From the NCBI GenBank assembly GCA_028865725.1, contig JAGWJP010000006.1, forward strand, positions 1 to 39,972: DNA of 39,972 nt, in the 5' to 3' direction. The stretch is from Patescibacteria group bacterium (GTDB lineage: Bacteria > Patescibacteriota > Minisyncoccia > UBA6257 > JACRHW01). The notes under the pieces were generated by a model. That model did no database searches. It saw only the letters and a list, made by a program, of their open reading frames with translations, and was not told where the DNA came from. Each line of letters opens with the position of its first letter. Position 1 is the stretch's first letter. Position numbers and translations under genes: made by a program. Positions 7,952 to 17,033 of this stretch are shown one piece after another.

Positions 7952-9157
7952 TCACAACTTAAACTTATATCCTTTTTTTTCTTCTTCTTTTTTTAATGCA
8001 TTTTCTAATTGCCTTGATTTTCTTTTGAAAGAAGGAGCATTTTCCGCAGTAGCAGCAGCAAGAGAGGATAGATAAAGTTGTCTAAGATGAGGAGATCTTG
8101 CTACTTTATAAAGCAATTTTCCCGCTTCATTAGCTGAGAAAATAGCAGGAGCTGTGACAAGAATTGGAATTTTAACTCCCAATAGATGTGCAACATTAGG
8201 AAGATGTCTCAAATGCCTTCCAATCCATCTCTGAAAAGATTGAGAGGCATTAAGAGTTCCATGAATATCTTCGGCAGCTCTATAATATTGACCCCAATCA
8301 GGATAAAGTCTTTCAGCTTGTCTCACAGTATTATTTATCATTCCACTAATTCTTTGCGCTTGTCTTCTAATTCCTCTCACTCCTCTCCTATCAAATTGAT
8401 CAAATAAATTCGGAAGGGAATTAACGGATCTTTTTTGAGCGATTAATTGATCAAGAGAGTATCTTCCATTTTGTTGTAAATCTAAAACTCCATCAATTTG
8501 ATTGATTACAAATCTCTCATCAGCACTTAGAGAAGTTAATGGCCTTCCTCTTGTTATATTTCTTCTCATTCCGGTTAGATTATTAGTAAGTCCATATCCT
8601 CCCATCGAAATATGAGGGCGATTTGCTCTTTCTATATTATAAAGTCTATTCGCAGCATTTCTTCCCATCCTAGGATTTACAAGAGAAAGCGCAAACATAG
8701 CACCGGCTCTGGTGTTTTCTCCTGTTTCTTTGCTACCGGATAAATATTCAGCAGTTTTTCCTATACCGCTAGCGCCTAATGAAATGCCCGCTGCTCTAGC
8801 TATTCTAGAAAATAAACGTGTTGGCCCTAAAGGATTTCCAACAGAAACAAAAGAAGTAACATCACTGACCAAATTACTTAGAAATTCTTCTGTTTTATTT
8901 TTCGGAGCTGTATATCCTTTTGTGGCATTAGATGCTACTTCTTTAAGTTTTTTAGAAGTAGGAAAAGCTCGTGATTCTCTTTCTGTAAATGTAGACAATA
9001 TATCTCCCGGCAACCCTCTTAGGGTCGCTGCTACATCAACAGCTGTTCTAGCAGCTCCGCGTCCTATTTTTGACAATGTACTTTCTTCGGGAGATTCATT
9101 TTCTTTTTCTCTTTTAGCAGATATGGGTTTCTCTCCGACTACTAATCTATATGCCAT
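7952..9157 (-). CDS. ejection-type internal virion protein (third of three)
   Basis: 401 residues, basic. Charged N-terminus, then helical stretches with small-residue hydrophobic segments (about residues 118-145, GPTRLFSRIARAAGISLGASG; about 335-352, VKIPILVTAPAIFSANEAG) that could insert in a membrane, and a Lys-rich tail. Third in a row of three minus-strand genes between fibre and tail-hub genes, as in P22, where three ejection proteins (gp7, gp20, gp16) are encoded together. The assignment rests on order, size and composition, not on a recognised domain. Confidence 0.6.
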   Translation of the reverse strand: MAYRLVVGEKPISAKREKENESPEESTLSKIGRGAARTAVDVAATLRGLPGDILSTFTERESRAFPTSKKLKEVASNATKGYTAPKNKTEEFLSNLVSDVTSFVSVGNPLGPTRLFSRIARAAGISLGASGIGKTAEYLSGSKETGENTRAGAMFALSLVNPRMGRNAANRLYNIERANRPHISMGGYGLTNNLTGMRRNITRGRPLTSLSADERFVINQIDGVLDLQQNGRYSLDQLIAQKRSVNSLPNLFDQFDRRGVRGIRRQAQRISGMINNTVRQAERLYPDWGQYYRAAEDIHGTLNASQSFQRWIGRHLRHLPNVAHLLGVKIPILVTAPAIFSANEAGKLLYKVARSPHLRQLYLSSLAAATAENAPSFKRKSRQLENALKKEEEKKGYKFKL

Positions 9158-9159
9158 TG

Positions 9160-10425
9160 CTACTTTCCTATATTAAAGAAATCAGGATGAAGATCTTCGA
9201 ATAATTTTTCATTGGAAAATTCTTCAGGGTTCATATAAGCGAATGATTCGGGTAAATCCCCATTGTCCCAATCTCTTGCAAAATCTCCTTCCGGTATCCA
9301 TTCTTTCCCATTACTTATATAAGAGAATCCTTCAGGATCTTCTATTCTTAATCCTTCAGCAAAAGAAGGATCAGGGGGTTCTTTCATATTAAACCCTTTA
9401 GGGTCTGCAAATACTTTCTTAAACATTTTTAGTCTAGGAGCATATTCATCTCTAACTTGATCTTTCGCTTTAGATAGAGTCATTTTTCCGGTTGGATCAT
9501 TTTTTAATAAATCCAATACTTTTTCATCTAATTCTCTATTTATACGATTAATCAATTTAAGTTGACCCAAAATCATTTCTCTACCTTCCTTTGTATTAGA
9601 AAGTTTTGGAAATTGTTTCATAAATTGATTAACTTCGAATCCGCTGATTTGAGCCCCTAATGTATTTTTTATCCCATTTAATTGATTGGCTACTAATTTT
9701 ACATATTCTTGTGCTTCGGGACTTAGCGAAGGAAGGGCAGCTGACTCAAAAATTCCTCCTTTTTCTACTAAAGCAGCTTTTAAAGCTCCCGGAAATGTTT
9801 TATCGGAAGTAGCATTTAATTCTTCCATTCTAGAAAGTTGAGCATCTTTAATCTCATTTTCTTGAAGACGATCTTGAATCTTTAATACTTCAGGCTCCAA
9901 ACTTTTCTGAATTTCAAATCGTTCTTTTCTTTCTTCAGAAGCCATTTTAGAATAGGTATCGCCTAATTCTTTTTCTCCCATTGCATATGCTTGTTGTGCT
10001 TTATCATATAAATAGGAAGGCTCTTGTTGTTTATTCTTCATAGATTCTTTTTCAATCTGACCTGTCATATTCCATATATCATTCAATTCTTGCGGTTCAA
10101 GATCTCTTCCTAAATCATCTTGGGCTGCTTGAGCTAAATTATTGAAAAGATCTTCTCTTTGCGGAGATATATTATTTTGTAATTTATCAGAAAAACTAGG
10201 TTGTTCTCTTTGTAAATTGCCGGATAGGCTAGCTAAATTTTTAGCTCTCAAAAGTTCTTTTTGATTTTGTAATCCTTGTTGCAATTGATATTTTTTCTGA
10301 AGAAGAGACTCTTCATTCGCCTGTTCTCTTCCCGATGCATATCCACTCACAAGTCCTTGAGAAATATTCTCTCCGAGCGTCTCGCTTAGCTTCTTTCGTC
10401 TTGGCGCTGCTTCTAAAATAGCCAT
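9160..10425 (-). CDS. ejection-type internal virion protein (second of three)
   Basis: 421 residues, mostly alpha-helical and highly charged, with Gln-rich N-terminal coiled coil (QKKYQLQQGLQNQKELLRAK, ~residues 44-64). Central region LSRMEELNATSDKTFPGALK, and an acidic C-terminus. Separated by 2 bp from the next gene and the previous one, so one operon. Resembles in composition the long helical ejection proteins of P22-like phages; no enzymatic motif seen. Confidence 0.6.
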   Translation of the reverse strand: MAILEAAPRRKKLSETLGENISQGLVSGYASGREQANEESLLQKKYQLQQGLQNQKELLRAKNLASLSGNLQREQPSFSDKLQNNISPQREDLFNNLAQAAQDDLGRDLEPQELNDIWNMTGQIEKESMKNKQQEPSYLYDKAQQAYAMGEKELGDTYSKMASEERKERFEIQKSLEPEVLKIQDRLQENEIKDAQLSRMEELNATSDKTFPGALKAALVEKGGIFESAALPSLSPEAQEYVKLVANQLNGIKNTLGAQISGFEVNQFMKQFPKLSNTKEGREMILGQLKLINRINRELDEKVLDLLKNDPTGKMTLSKAKDQVRDEYAPRLKMFKKVFADPKGFNMKEPPDPSFAEGLRIEDPEGFSYISNGKEWIPEGDFARDWDNGDLPESFAYMNPEEFSNEKLFEDLHPDFFNIGK

Positions 10426-10427
10426 TT

Positions 10428-11003
10428 TTAACCCTCGTAAGATGATTTAGATCCAAATATATTACCAAGACTTCCTAAAGAAGAAGGATTCCCTAAGAAC
10501 GCTCCTGCTGCTGCTCCTCCTATCGTCCCAATTCCCCCCAGCAATTGCTGCATGAAAGAAGGCCCTTTTGGGGCTTTTCTGATAAGATGATTCTCATAAG
10601 GACGCTGTGATAGAAGTTCATGGCTCATCTGAAAGAGTTGCTGCCTGGCTTGGTTTTGCAGGTTTAATCGTTGTGCTTGCAGATTCTGCGCAAACTCGCT
10701 GGCTGCTGTGTTCTGAGCATTGTAAAAACCCGAACTTTTGCGAGCTCCTGCTTGACTAAATCTATTGGCTATTTGTTCTTGCAATCCTGAGAACTGTCTT
10801 AACGCAGGCGCTTCCAATTGTTGAAAGGCTCCTTGGTCTCCTCCTGCCAGCTTGGATAGATAAGAATCGGGTGATACGCCTGAAAATAGCTGAGAGAAAA
10901 GATTCATTTGCTCAGGAGTGAAGTTTTGCTGAGTAACGGATTTAAATCCTGTTCCTTTTAATCCTGTTGTGGTTCCTTGTGGCGGTATGGCAAGTGAGCT
11001 CAT
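10428..11003 (-). CDS. ejection-type internal virion protein (first of three)
   Basis: 191 residues; strong site AAGGAGG 5-6 nt before ATG. Helical Gln-rich middle (QLEAPALRQFSGLQEQIANR, residues ~60-80; QAQRLNLQNQARQQLFQ) and a C-terminal glycine-zipper segment (LLGGIGTIGGAAAGAFLG, ~154-171) that can cross a membrane. This combination is typical of small ejection proteins that form the trans-envelope channel. First gene of the three-gene unit. Confidence 0.6.
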   Translation of the reverse strand: MSSLAIPPQGTTTGLKGTGFKSVTQQNFTPEQMNLFSQLFSGVSPDSYLSKLAGGDQGAFQQLEAPALRQFSGLQEQIANRFSQAGARKSSGFYNAQNTAASEFAQNLQAQRLNLQNQARQQLFQMSHELLSQRPYENHLIRKAPKGPSFMQQLLGGIGTIGGAAAGAFLGNPSSLGSLGNIFGSKSSYEG

Positions 11004-11126
11004 GATGCCTCCTTAAATTTTTCTTTATAGTATCAGTTGTACTATTTTTATAGGGAAAAATCTTTTGGATCAAAAACCCTGCATTTTTCGAAAATCAGAT
11101 AGTCTGTAAAAATAAAAAAATATACG

Positions 11127-11155
11127 TTGAAATAATTTATTCTATGAAATATGTT
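11127..11155 (+). promoter_or_regulatory. sigma-70-like promoter upstream of GT-array gene
   Basis: TTGAAA (11127-11132), 17-nt spacer, TATGTT (11150-11155). Transcription would start near 11162 and put the first GT-rich array in the 5' leader of the 203-residue gene. Confidence 0.55.
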
Positions 11156-11181
11156 GTGAGTGAAATTTTTACATGACAATT

Positions 11182-11246
11182 ATGGTTGGGTTTGGTGGGG
11201 TGTGGTAAGTCAAGGTCAGGAAAGGTCCGGTATGGTTGGGTTAGGT
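11182..11246 (+). repeat. degenerate NNGGT pentamer array, upstream copy
   Basis: Thirteen consecutive 5-nt units in one phase; 11 of 13 fit NNGGT (atggt, tgggt, ttggt, ggggt, gtggt...). It lies between promoter and start codon of the 203-residue gene. No coding frame is compatible with a 5-nt period. Confidence 0.8.
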
Positions 11247-11276
11247 TTTATTTTTAAATTAAAAAAGGAAGAGATT

Positions 11277-11888
11277 ATGAAAACGAAAAAAACACAAGAA
11301 GAAACAGTCGGTGCGGATAATATGATTGCTTTGAGCAATCCTTATTCTTTCAAAGTTAAGATCAAAGGAATTTCCAATATTCTCTTTCATCGTTGGGATT
11401 GTGAAAGTGTAAAAGAAAAAGCAAAGTCTCCTAAGGGAGGACTTGCTAAGAAAACAGACGATATTGAGTCCTTCGTATATAGAGATGCTAAAGGGAATTT
11501 ATCCATTCCTGCTGAATATTTGAGACAATCCATTATTCATGCAGCTAAATTTAAACAAGATCCAAGATCGCCTAGAAAGAGTGCTATGGATCTATACAAA
11601 GCGGGGATTGTCTCCATCACCGATCTTTCTTCACTTGGAAAAAAGAATTGGGATTTCTTGGACAAAAGAAGGGTTGTCGTGCAAAGAGCAGCCATCACCC
11701 GATCCAGGCCGTCGATGTATGAAGGATGGGAAGCGGAATTTATCTTTTTGGTCAACACTCCGGAATACATAACTCCCGAATCCATTTTAGATACGATAAA
11801 CCAAGCAGGTAAATTGGTTGGCGTGGGAGATTTCAGACCTACTTATGGAAGATTTCAGGTGACAAATTTTGAAATATTGGAAGATTGA
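11277..11888 (+). CDS. conserved phage protein of unknown function flanked by GT arrays
   Basis: 203 residues. The ATG at 11277 follows GGAAGAG; a longer frame from GTG 11160 would translate the GT array and is rejected. Pattern: FKVKIKGISNILFHRW (residues ~24-39), LSIPAEYLRQSIIHAAK (~75-91), and a C-terminal GVGDFRPTYGRF. Proteins with this LLFHR ... GVGDxRPxxGRF pattern occur in many phages with unknown role; I recall the pattern but no function. It is on the opposite strand to the surrounding late genes, has its own promoter and terminator, and is bracketed by pentamer arrays in its own transcript, so it behaves as a self-contained cassette. Confidence 0.7.
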   Translation: MKTKKTQEETVGADNMIALSNPYSFKVKIKGISNILFHRWDCESVKEKAKSPKGGLAKKTDDIESFVYRDAKGNLSIPAEYLRQSIIHAAKFKQDPRSPRKSAMDLYKAGIVSITDLSSLGKKNWDFLDKRRVVVQRAAITRSRPSMYEGWEAEFIFLVNTPEYITPESILDTINQAGKLVGVGDFRPTYGRFQVTNFEILED

Positions 11889-11906
11889 AAAATTATAGAA
11901 TTTAGT

Positions 11907-12061
11907 TAGGTTAGCTTAGGTTTGGTAAGCAACGGTAAGCAAGGGTAGGGTGGGGTAAGGTCAGTCCCGGTCTGGTTTGGTATGGTTATGTGCGGTGTGG
12001 TGTGGTTTGGTTTGGAACGGTAAGGCACGGTAGGGTGCGGTATGGTTTGGTAAGGCATGTC
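11907..12061 (+). repeat. degenerate NNGGT pentamer array, downstream copy
   Basis: Thirty-one consecutive 5-nt units without a phase break; 22 fit NNGGT (taggt, ttggt, acggt, agggt, ccggt, gtggt...). It starts about 18 bases after the stop codon of the 203-residue gene and ends at its terminator, so it would be the mRNA 3' region. G and T only dominate the plus strand. Confidence 0.85.
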
Positions 12062-12065
12062 ATGG

Positions 12066-12088
12066 GAGGGAAGCAATTCCCTCATTTT
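12066..12088 (+). terminator. intrinsic terminator after the GT-array cassette
   Basis: GAGGGAA-GCAA-TTCCCTC perfect 7-bp stem followed by ATTTT. It closes the plus-strand transcript and touches the stop of the converging minus-strand gene. Confidence 0.65.
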
Positions 12089-12557
12089 AAGTGACGGATA
12101 TCCATTCCAACACTACATATCCTGATGTAACGGAAGGGGCGCTTGCTCCTAATGTTACATTGATATTCGTACTATCTACATTCACAGTCATTGATTTTGT
12201 TACATCCGTTACATCCACATAGGGAAGTGGATACCAATTGGTTCCATCCGTGAGCGTCCCATAGATCCTTACAAATTTCGTAGCGGTAGAAACCGATATG
12301 CCATGAGCAATTGTTGCACTTCCGGTATATAGATATAGCTGAGATTGCGAGGGTAAAGATTTACCGGAATAATAATACGTATTTCCTGTAGCTGACGGAT
12401 TGCCTTGCGAATACGTTCCTATCGTCCTAGCATTTACCTTTAGTGCCAGATCGATCCAGGCTCTATTCATCTCTATGCTCATCGAATGAATGTCATCGGA
12501 AGGGAATTGTCTTTGAAGACGAAGATAAGGAGCGCTTTTTGTAGTGGGTAACGTCAT
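12087..12557 (-). CDS. small tail/virion protein
   Basis: 156 residues. N-terminal helical part (PYLRLQRQFPSDDIHSMSIEMNRAW, ~10-35) and beta-rich C-terminal part (residues ~45-156: LYLYTGSATIAHGISVSTATK and so on), the usual make-up of small trimeric tail-plug or spike subunits. Overlaps the 877-residue gene by 4 bp (ATGA), so it is coupled to it. Family not recognised. Confidence 0.6.
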   Translation of the reverse strand: MTLPTTKSAPYLRLQRQFPSDDIHSMSIEMNRAWIDLALKVNARTIGTYSQGNPSATGNTYYYSGKSLPSQSQLYLYTGSATIAHGISVSTATKFVRIYGTLTDGTNWYPLPYVDVTDVTKSMTVNVDSTNINVTLGASAPSVTSGYVVLEWISVT

Positions 12558-15187
12558 GCTAGAATAGGCCCTCTGTAAACATCGAAAAGCATAGCGTGAA
12601 GAATGATCTCTTCATCTTGATAAGTCGTATTGAGCATCTGACTTTCAGAAAGAGTAATCCCTATTTGAAAGCTTTCTCCTTGAAGAGAGTTAGACATTCT
12701 ATGCCAGATCTGGTTTTGTGTAGAGGCGGTCGGAGTTTGAAGGTTGTTGGTTTCGGGAGAAGTGAATAAGACATTGCTATAGACGAGAGAGTCATTGTCA
12801 GAGGTGTTATAATCGGTAGTAGTATCTTGGCTTAAGTAAACTTGCAACTCAACTTGAGACGATGCGGTAGATTGAAGCAGATACTTTTGTACTCCCAGTC
12901 TTACTTGTCTTCCCTCTTCCCAATAGGGAGCAAATTGCTTTGTCTTTAGGATAGGAAGAGAAAGACGAATGAATCCACCTCCTCCTATATAGGTTCCGGA
13001 AAAAGATAGGATCGTAGATATGTTCTTGCTTCCATTGATCACGATGAAATTGTTGGCATCCACTACCTCGCCTACATAGCAATTAGGCCCATTGGCAATC
13101 GTAACGCCCGGAATTGTTCCAAACTGTATGTAGTCGCCATGATTATTTAAGAGGGGATTGGAAGCACTTAGACAGTGATTAGGAGAAGTCACTTGTATTC
13201 CTCCATCGGTATTTACAAGTCCCGTTATCGTTCCCGATATGGCTTCTGCGATGTTGTCTTCTTCTCGTTTTAAAACGAATCCTTGGGCATTGCCTGCAAT
13301 TGCAGAAGGGAGGAATTCTTGTTCCAGAGCATCTTCCCAGTTTGATTTCCATTGTTCCCAGTTTATTGTTATGTCTTCCCAGGCCAATTCCTTTCTGCTA
13401 TAGAATCTTCCTTGCGATGTGAAGCTTTCGGAAAAAAGAGCCCATGTATTGTCGCGATAGTTGAATAGAAATGTCTGAGTGGGATAGCTCGTGTTAAGAG
13501 GAAAGCTGCATCCGGAATCTTCGGACGGATAGCAGATTGTGATTTTTTCTCTTTCATAATTTCGGACTGCGCTTAATCTTTGCGCTCCATTATTTTTAAG
13601 ATCTACATTAAAAATATTGTCGGGAATAACCAGATCGATTCTTTTCGATTCTCTTTGATCTGTAAGGAAAATACCGTCAGATCCTACCGATATGGCACCG
13701 TCTCCTAAGTTTATCGTAGAAAAAAGAGACGAGTCGCCAAAATCCGAATCAATCGTAGAGAAGATGAAAGGAGAATAGATATCGGATGTATAGGTGAAGC
13801 GAGAATGCTTACCGGAGAATCCGACAAGGACTACGTCTTCGCTATAAGCAACACTGTTGATCGCTTGCCCCGATCCTTCAAATATATATCCTCCATATCC
13901 TGTCGTATCTACATAATAAGCAGATACATTAGCGCTTTGATTCAGAGGGACGGGAGTCGTATAATAAGGCGTTCCGTTCCAACTGTAGATGACAGCGTCG
14001 GCAAGTTCAAAAGGCCCTGTCGTAGACGACTGAATGGAAGGCCTAAAGAATAACAATCTATCTTTAAAAGCAACTATTGCCTTAGCCCCTACTAAGTACC
14101 ATGTCTTTACAGGAAGATCTTCTATGGCTACTGTGTTAGAGGTAAGAGGAGGAGCGAAGTTTACCCAGCCGTAAGAAGTGCTTGTAGGCAGTCCCGTTCC
14201 ATCCGTTGTATCTCCCGTATAAAACCTTATTCCATCGCCGGCAACGCCGGGAGCATTAGCAGTGAGCGTTTGAAAGATTCCCGAGTTAGTGATGGAGGTG
14301 ATGGAAACAACAATGGTGAAAGAGGTAGCATCTACTTTCGTTATGGAAAAGGAAATCCCATTTAGCTTGGCCTTATCCGTTCCCGTAACTTCGTTGATCC
14401 ATATGTAATCTCCTGTCACAAGTCCATGAGCTGAAGAGGTAGTAATGGTAGTGGGAGATCCGCTCGTAGAGATGGTAGCGATAGATTCAAATTGCATGCC
14501 GGGATTATTATTGGTAGCCCATAATCCATTCTGGTAGTTGGTCGTCCAGAACTGTTTGTAATCGGCTCCGCTCCACGTGACGGGGTTAGAAGATCCGACA
14601 TAATAAGAGGTAAGATAAAAAGTGCTTGATGTAGTGTTGTACTGATAAGAATAGGTAGTATCAAAAGCGATAAGAAAAGGATAAGCAAAAGAAGAATTAG
14701 GATCAGCATATTGTCTAAGTCCCATGACAGGTAGAGTTGGATAATAAGAAAACTTCCCGGTGATCGTTCCTGATGCGCCGGAACTGATTGTAATAGCTCC
14801 CGTTGCGTAATTAATCGTTCCGGTTCCCCCTGAATCTCCTGCCAAAATTCCATTTCCGCTAGCATCGGTATAGGTTTGAGTGGTGGAAGAACAGATAATA
14901 GATATACTTGTAGGAACTAGAGACACATTACTCAAAGAGTATTGGGTAAATAGATTGCCCGATCCTGCACTTAAAGTAAATGAAGACTTTTCCCAACTGG
15001 CAGGACTGCTTGCTATCTGGACTTGCTTTTGCAGCTGTCCGATTAGAAATGTTCCTCTTTTCCTCATAGCTCTTCCTCTAAAGATGAGGAAGTTGACTAA
15101 AACAGGAAAAGAATCATTGTCTATATAGAAAGCCTCAAGGTAGTTATCGAGTCCCTTCTTAAAGTTTCCTATGAATATCTTATCCAT
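12554..15187 (-). CDS. large tail-hub / DNA-stabilisation-like protein
   Basis: 877 residues, the largest gene. The N-terminus (MDKIFIGNFKKGLDNYLEAF, then FPVLVNFLIFRGRAMRKRGT) has the pattern of P22 gp10-like tail-hub proteins that bind under the portal adaptor. The centre contains a SSAHGLVTGDYIWINEVTG module (~240-260), the loop also seen in the 368-residue virion protein at 18176. Many aromatic beta strands suggest a propeller-type body. Position (after adaptor-like genes, before ejection genes) agrees with gp10. The gp10 relation is inferred from order and N-terminal pattern only. Confidence 0.6.
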   Translation of the reverse strand: MDKIFIGNFKKGLDNYLEAFYIDNDSFPVLVNFLIFRGRAMRKRGTFLIGQLQKQVQIASSPASWEKSSFTLSAGSGNLFTQYSLSNVSLVPTSISIICSSTTQTYTDASGNGILAGDSGGTGTINYATGAITISSGASGTITGKFSYYPTLPVMGLRQYADPNSSFAYPFLIAFDTTYSYQYNTTSSTFYLTSYYVGSSNPVTWSGADYKQFWTTNYQNGLWATNNNPGMQFESIATISTSGSPTTITTSSAHGLVTGDYIWINEVTGTDKAKLNGISFSITKVDATSFTIVVSITSITNSGIFQTLTANAPGVAGDGIRFYTGDTTDGTGLPTSTSYGWVNFAPPLTSNTVAIEDLPVKTWYLVGAKAIVAFKDRLLFFRPSIQSSTTGPFELADAVIYSWNGTPYYTTPVPLNQSANVSAYYVDTTGYGGYIFEGSGQAINSVAYSEDVVLVGFSGKHSRFTYTSDIYSPFIFSTIDSDFGDSSLFSTINLGDGAISVGSDGIFLTDQRESKRIDLVIPDNIFNVDLKNNGAQRLSAVRNYEREKITICYPSEDSGCSFPLNTSYPTQTFLFNYRDNTWALFSESFTSQGRFYSRKELAWEDITINWEQWKSNWEDALEQEFLPSAIAGNAQGFVLKREEDNIAEAISGTITGLVNTDGGIQVTSPNHCLSASNPLLNNHGDYIQFGTIPGVTIANGPNCYVGEVVDANNFIVINGSKNISTILSFSGTYIGGGGFIRLSLPILKTKQFAPYWEEGRQVRLGVQKYLLQSTASSQVELQVYLSQDTTTDYNTSDNDSLVYSNVLFTSPETNNLQTPTASTQNQIWHRMSNSLQGESFQIGITLSESQMLNTTYQDEEIILHAMLFDVYRGPILA

Positions 15188-15192
15188 GATTC

Positions 15193-15855
15193 CTAGGGTT
15201 GTAAGATGATGAAGTCGTAAAAGTTAGCTGCGGTTGATCCAAATGCAGAAGTGTTAAAATAGACAACCTGAAATTGAATATTATAGGGAGAAGAAGGATT
15301 TACTAGATAAGGAACTCCGGTTGAGGTGCCATTTAGAGGTATAATTATAGGCAATCCGCTATCTACCGGACGTGCCGTAATGAGAACTGTATAAAATTTC
15401 TGGGAATTGATTGCATTTGCCAAGGGAGTAATGTTTACTAATTTATATGATCCCGAAGTAGTGACAGTAATGGACGATTCCATATTGTAATAATGATCAT
15501 ACTGAGGAGATCCATTATTCCACCACACGGTACCAAACGCTCTGACAGCAGACGCTAGGAAGGGAGCACCATTAGAATAAGAGTTCTGGAAGAAAAGCTG
15601 CGCTCCCGCTGATTTCTGATTGCCACCAAATGCACTCGTGGAAGGGAAGATCTGAGAGATAGTACCCGATAGAGTAGGAGCAGAGAGAGCTGCATTCAAG
15701 TTGACTTGATTATGATAGCCGGCTCCTGCACTTGCGGGAGCTACGTGATCTACACTTAGATAACTACTAATATTAGTAAAATTAGTCGCTATCGCTGTGT
15801 ATTGACTTGCGGGGGAATTGCCTGTGGAAGGAACGTTTAGAATGGGATATGTCAT
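15193..15855 (-). CDS. tail protein with beta-sandwich body
   Basis: 220 residues from ATG 15855, which overlaps the stop of the upstream gene as ATGA; longer in-frame starts inside that gene are rejected. N-terminus MTYPILNVPSTGNSPASQYT is helical, then a beta-rich body with GTVWWNNGSPQYDHYYN (~115-131) and a C-terminal NFYDFIILQP. Likely a tail decoration or connector ring subunit; family unknown. Confidence 0.6.
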   Translation of the reverse strand: MTYPILNVPSTGNSPASQYTAIATNFTNISSYLSVDHVAPASAGAGYHNQVNLNAALSAPTLSGTISQIFPSTSAFGGNQKSAGAQLFFQNSYSNGAPFLASAVRAFGTVWWNNGSPQYDHYYNMESSITVTTSGSYKLVNITPLANAINSQKFYTVLITARPVDSGLPIIIPLNGTSTGVPYLVNPSSPYNIQFQVVYFNTSAFGSTAANFYDFIILQP

Positions 15856-17033
15856 AATGAACCTGTACCTATGGAGTTGATGGCTCCGGTGCTTTGGGTA
15901 GATGAAAATATAGTCTCTGTTCTTGTGGATGTCCATTGTCTTTGAGAACGAACCCACACAAGGCGTTCTTGCTCCAAGAAGAACTTTTCATAGAAAGCAA
16001 GCTGTTCCATATCACCTGTCTCATACATCATCTTACGAGCCGCTCCTAATGCTATGTACTCGGACATATAAGAAAAGGGGATGGAATAAGCTGTATTAAG
16101 GAGAGCTGCCGGGGTGAGATAGGCTTGAAGCTCTATGACATAAGGAATATCGGGAGGAGGGGTTAGAGTGATTGTATTATCGTATATTAAAATATTTCTT
16201 GGTATTCCTGATTCGATATAATAGCTTTGGGAATTGATATTGCTTCCTGCAAGGAGAGAATATCCTCCATTTACTTGGGATATGTCGAAGTTAATCGCTC
16301 CCGTTTGATAGTTGATCGTATTGGAAGTTGTGCTGTAAGTGCTGAATGACTTATTGCCATTCCTGTTCCATTCCATCAAACAGCCATAATTATAATTCCC
16401 ATTTAAGAACTGACCGCTATCTGCTATCGTAAGGATAGAATTATCGCTTTTTGTCATTGTGATAAATATACGAGGATAGACTGAAGTGTAAGGAACAGCT
16501 TCTATTGATCCTCCGCTATCGGAATTATAGACGGGAGGATCTACAAATACATCGGACACGGGATAAACATTATTATAAGCGATCGCCCCTCTCATATCCA
16601 CATGGCCGACAAGCATCGGATAATAGGGGATATTGAAACTATAAGCGGTTCCCGAAGCAGTGCCTATCGGATTGACTCCCTGCAAGTAGTTAGGCCACAG
16701 ATTCCAATAGTCCGATTTCTGGGTGAATACGGGCGCTGCTATCCCATTCACCGTGCATTGCCCTATGAATCCTTGATACATCGGATAATAGGAAATCGGA
16801 TAAGTTCCACTAGCATTCTGAACGGGATAGACAGGCATATTATAGTCCGTAACACCGGGAGTAGTCTCAAAGCGATATGTCGTCTTAAAATCATAAAGCT
16901 GCATCCTTGCGTCTACATCAGATGTCCAAAATCGATTGACATAATCGATCAAAAGAGCATCGGGAACAGTCGCTGTAGAGGGAGTTTTAAGATACCGCCT
17001 CATGTAAGTGAGCACATCGCTAAGTAAATACAT
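15852..17033 (-). CDS. head-to-tail adaptor-like protein
   Basis: 393 residues. The N-terminal ~70 residues (YLLSDVLTYMRRYLKTPSTA, PDALLIDYVNRFWTSDVDAR, FKTTYRF) have the helical pattern of gp4-like head-to-tail adaptors, followed by a long beta-rich domain and a C-terminal helical hairpin (SYMSEYIALGAARKMMYETGDMEQ) typical of adaptors that use their ends to contact the portal. It overlaps the next gene by 4 bp and adjoins the previous one by 1 bp. Adaptor role inferred. Confidence 0.6.
   Translation of the reverse strand: MYLLSDVLTYMRRYLKTPSTATVPDALLIDYVNRFWTSDVDARMQLYDFKTTYRFETTPGVTDYNMPVYPVQNASGTYPISYYPMYQGFIGQCTVNGIAAPVFTQKSDYWNLWPNYLQGVNPIGTASGTAYSFNIPYYPMLVGHVDMRGAIAYNNVYPVSDVFVDPPVYNSDSGGSIEAVPYTSVYPRIFITMTKSDNSILTIADSGQFLNGNYNYGCLMEWNRNGNKSFSTYSTTSNTINYQTGAINFDISQVNGGYSLLAGSNINSQSYYIESGIPRNILIYDNTITLTPPPDIPYVIELQAYLTPAALLNTAYSIPFSYMSEYIALGAARKMMYETGDMEQLAFYEKFFLEQERLVWVRSQRQWTSTRTETIFSSTQSTGAINSIGTGSL

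Noticed and set aside
11160-11276. Longer N-terminus (from GTG) for the 203-residue protein
   Set aside because: It would translate the pentamer array; the ATG at 11277 has a ribosome site and the conserved pattern begins after it.
12849-15128. Several open frames on either strand inside the 877-residue gene
   Set aside because: They are shadows of the long gene without ribosome sites or protein-like composition.
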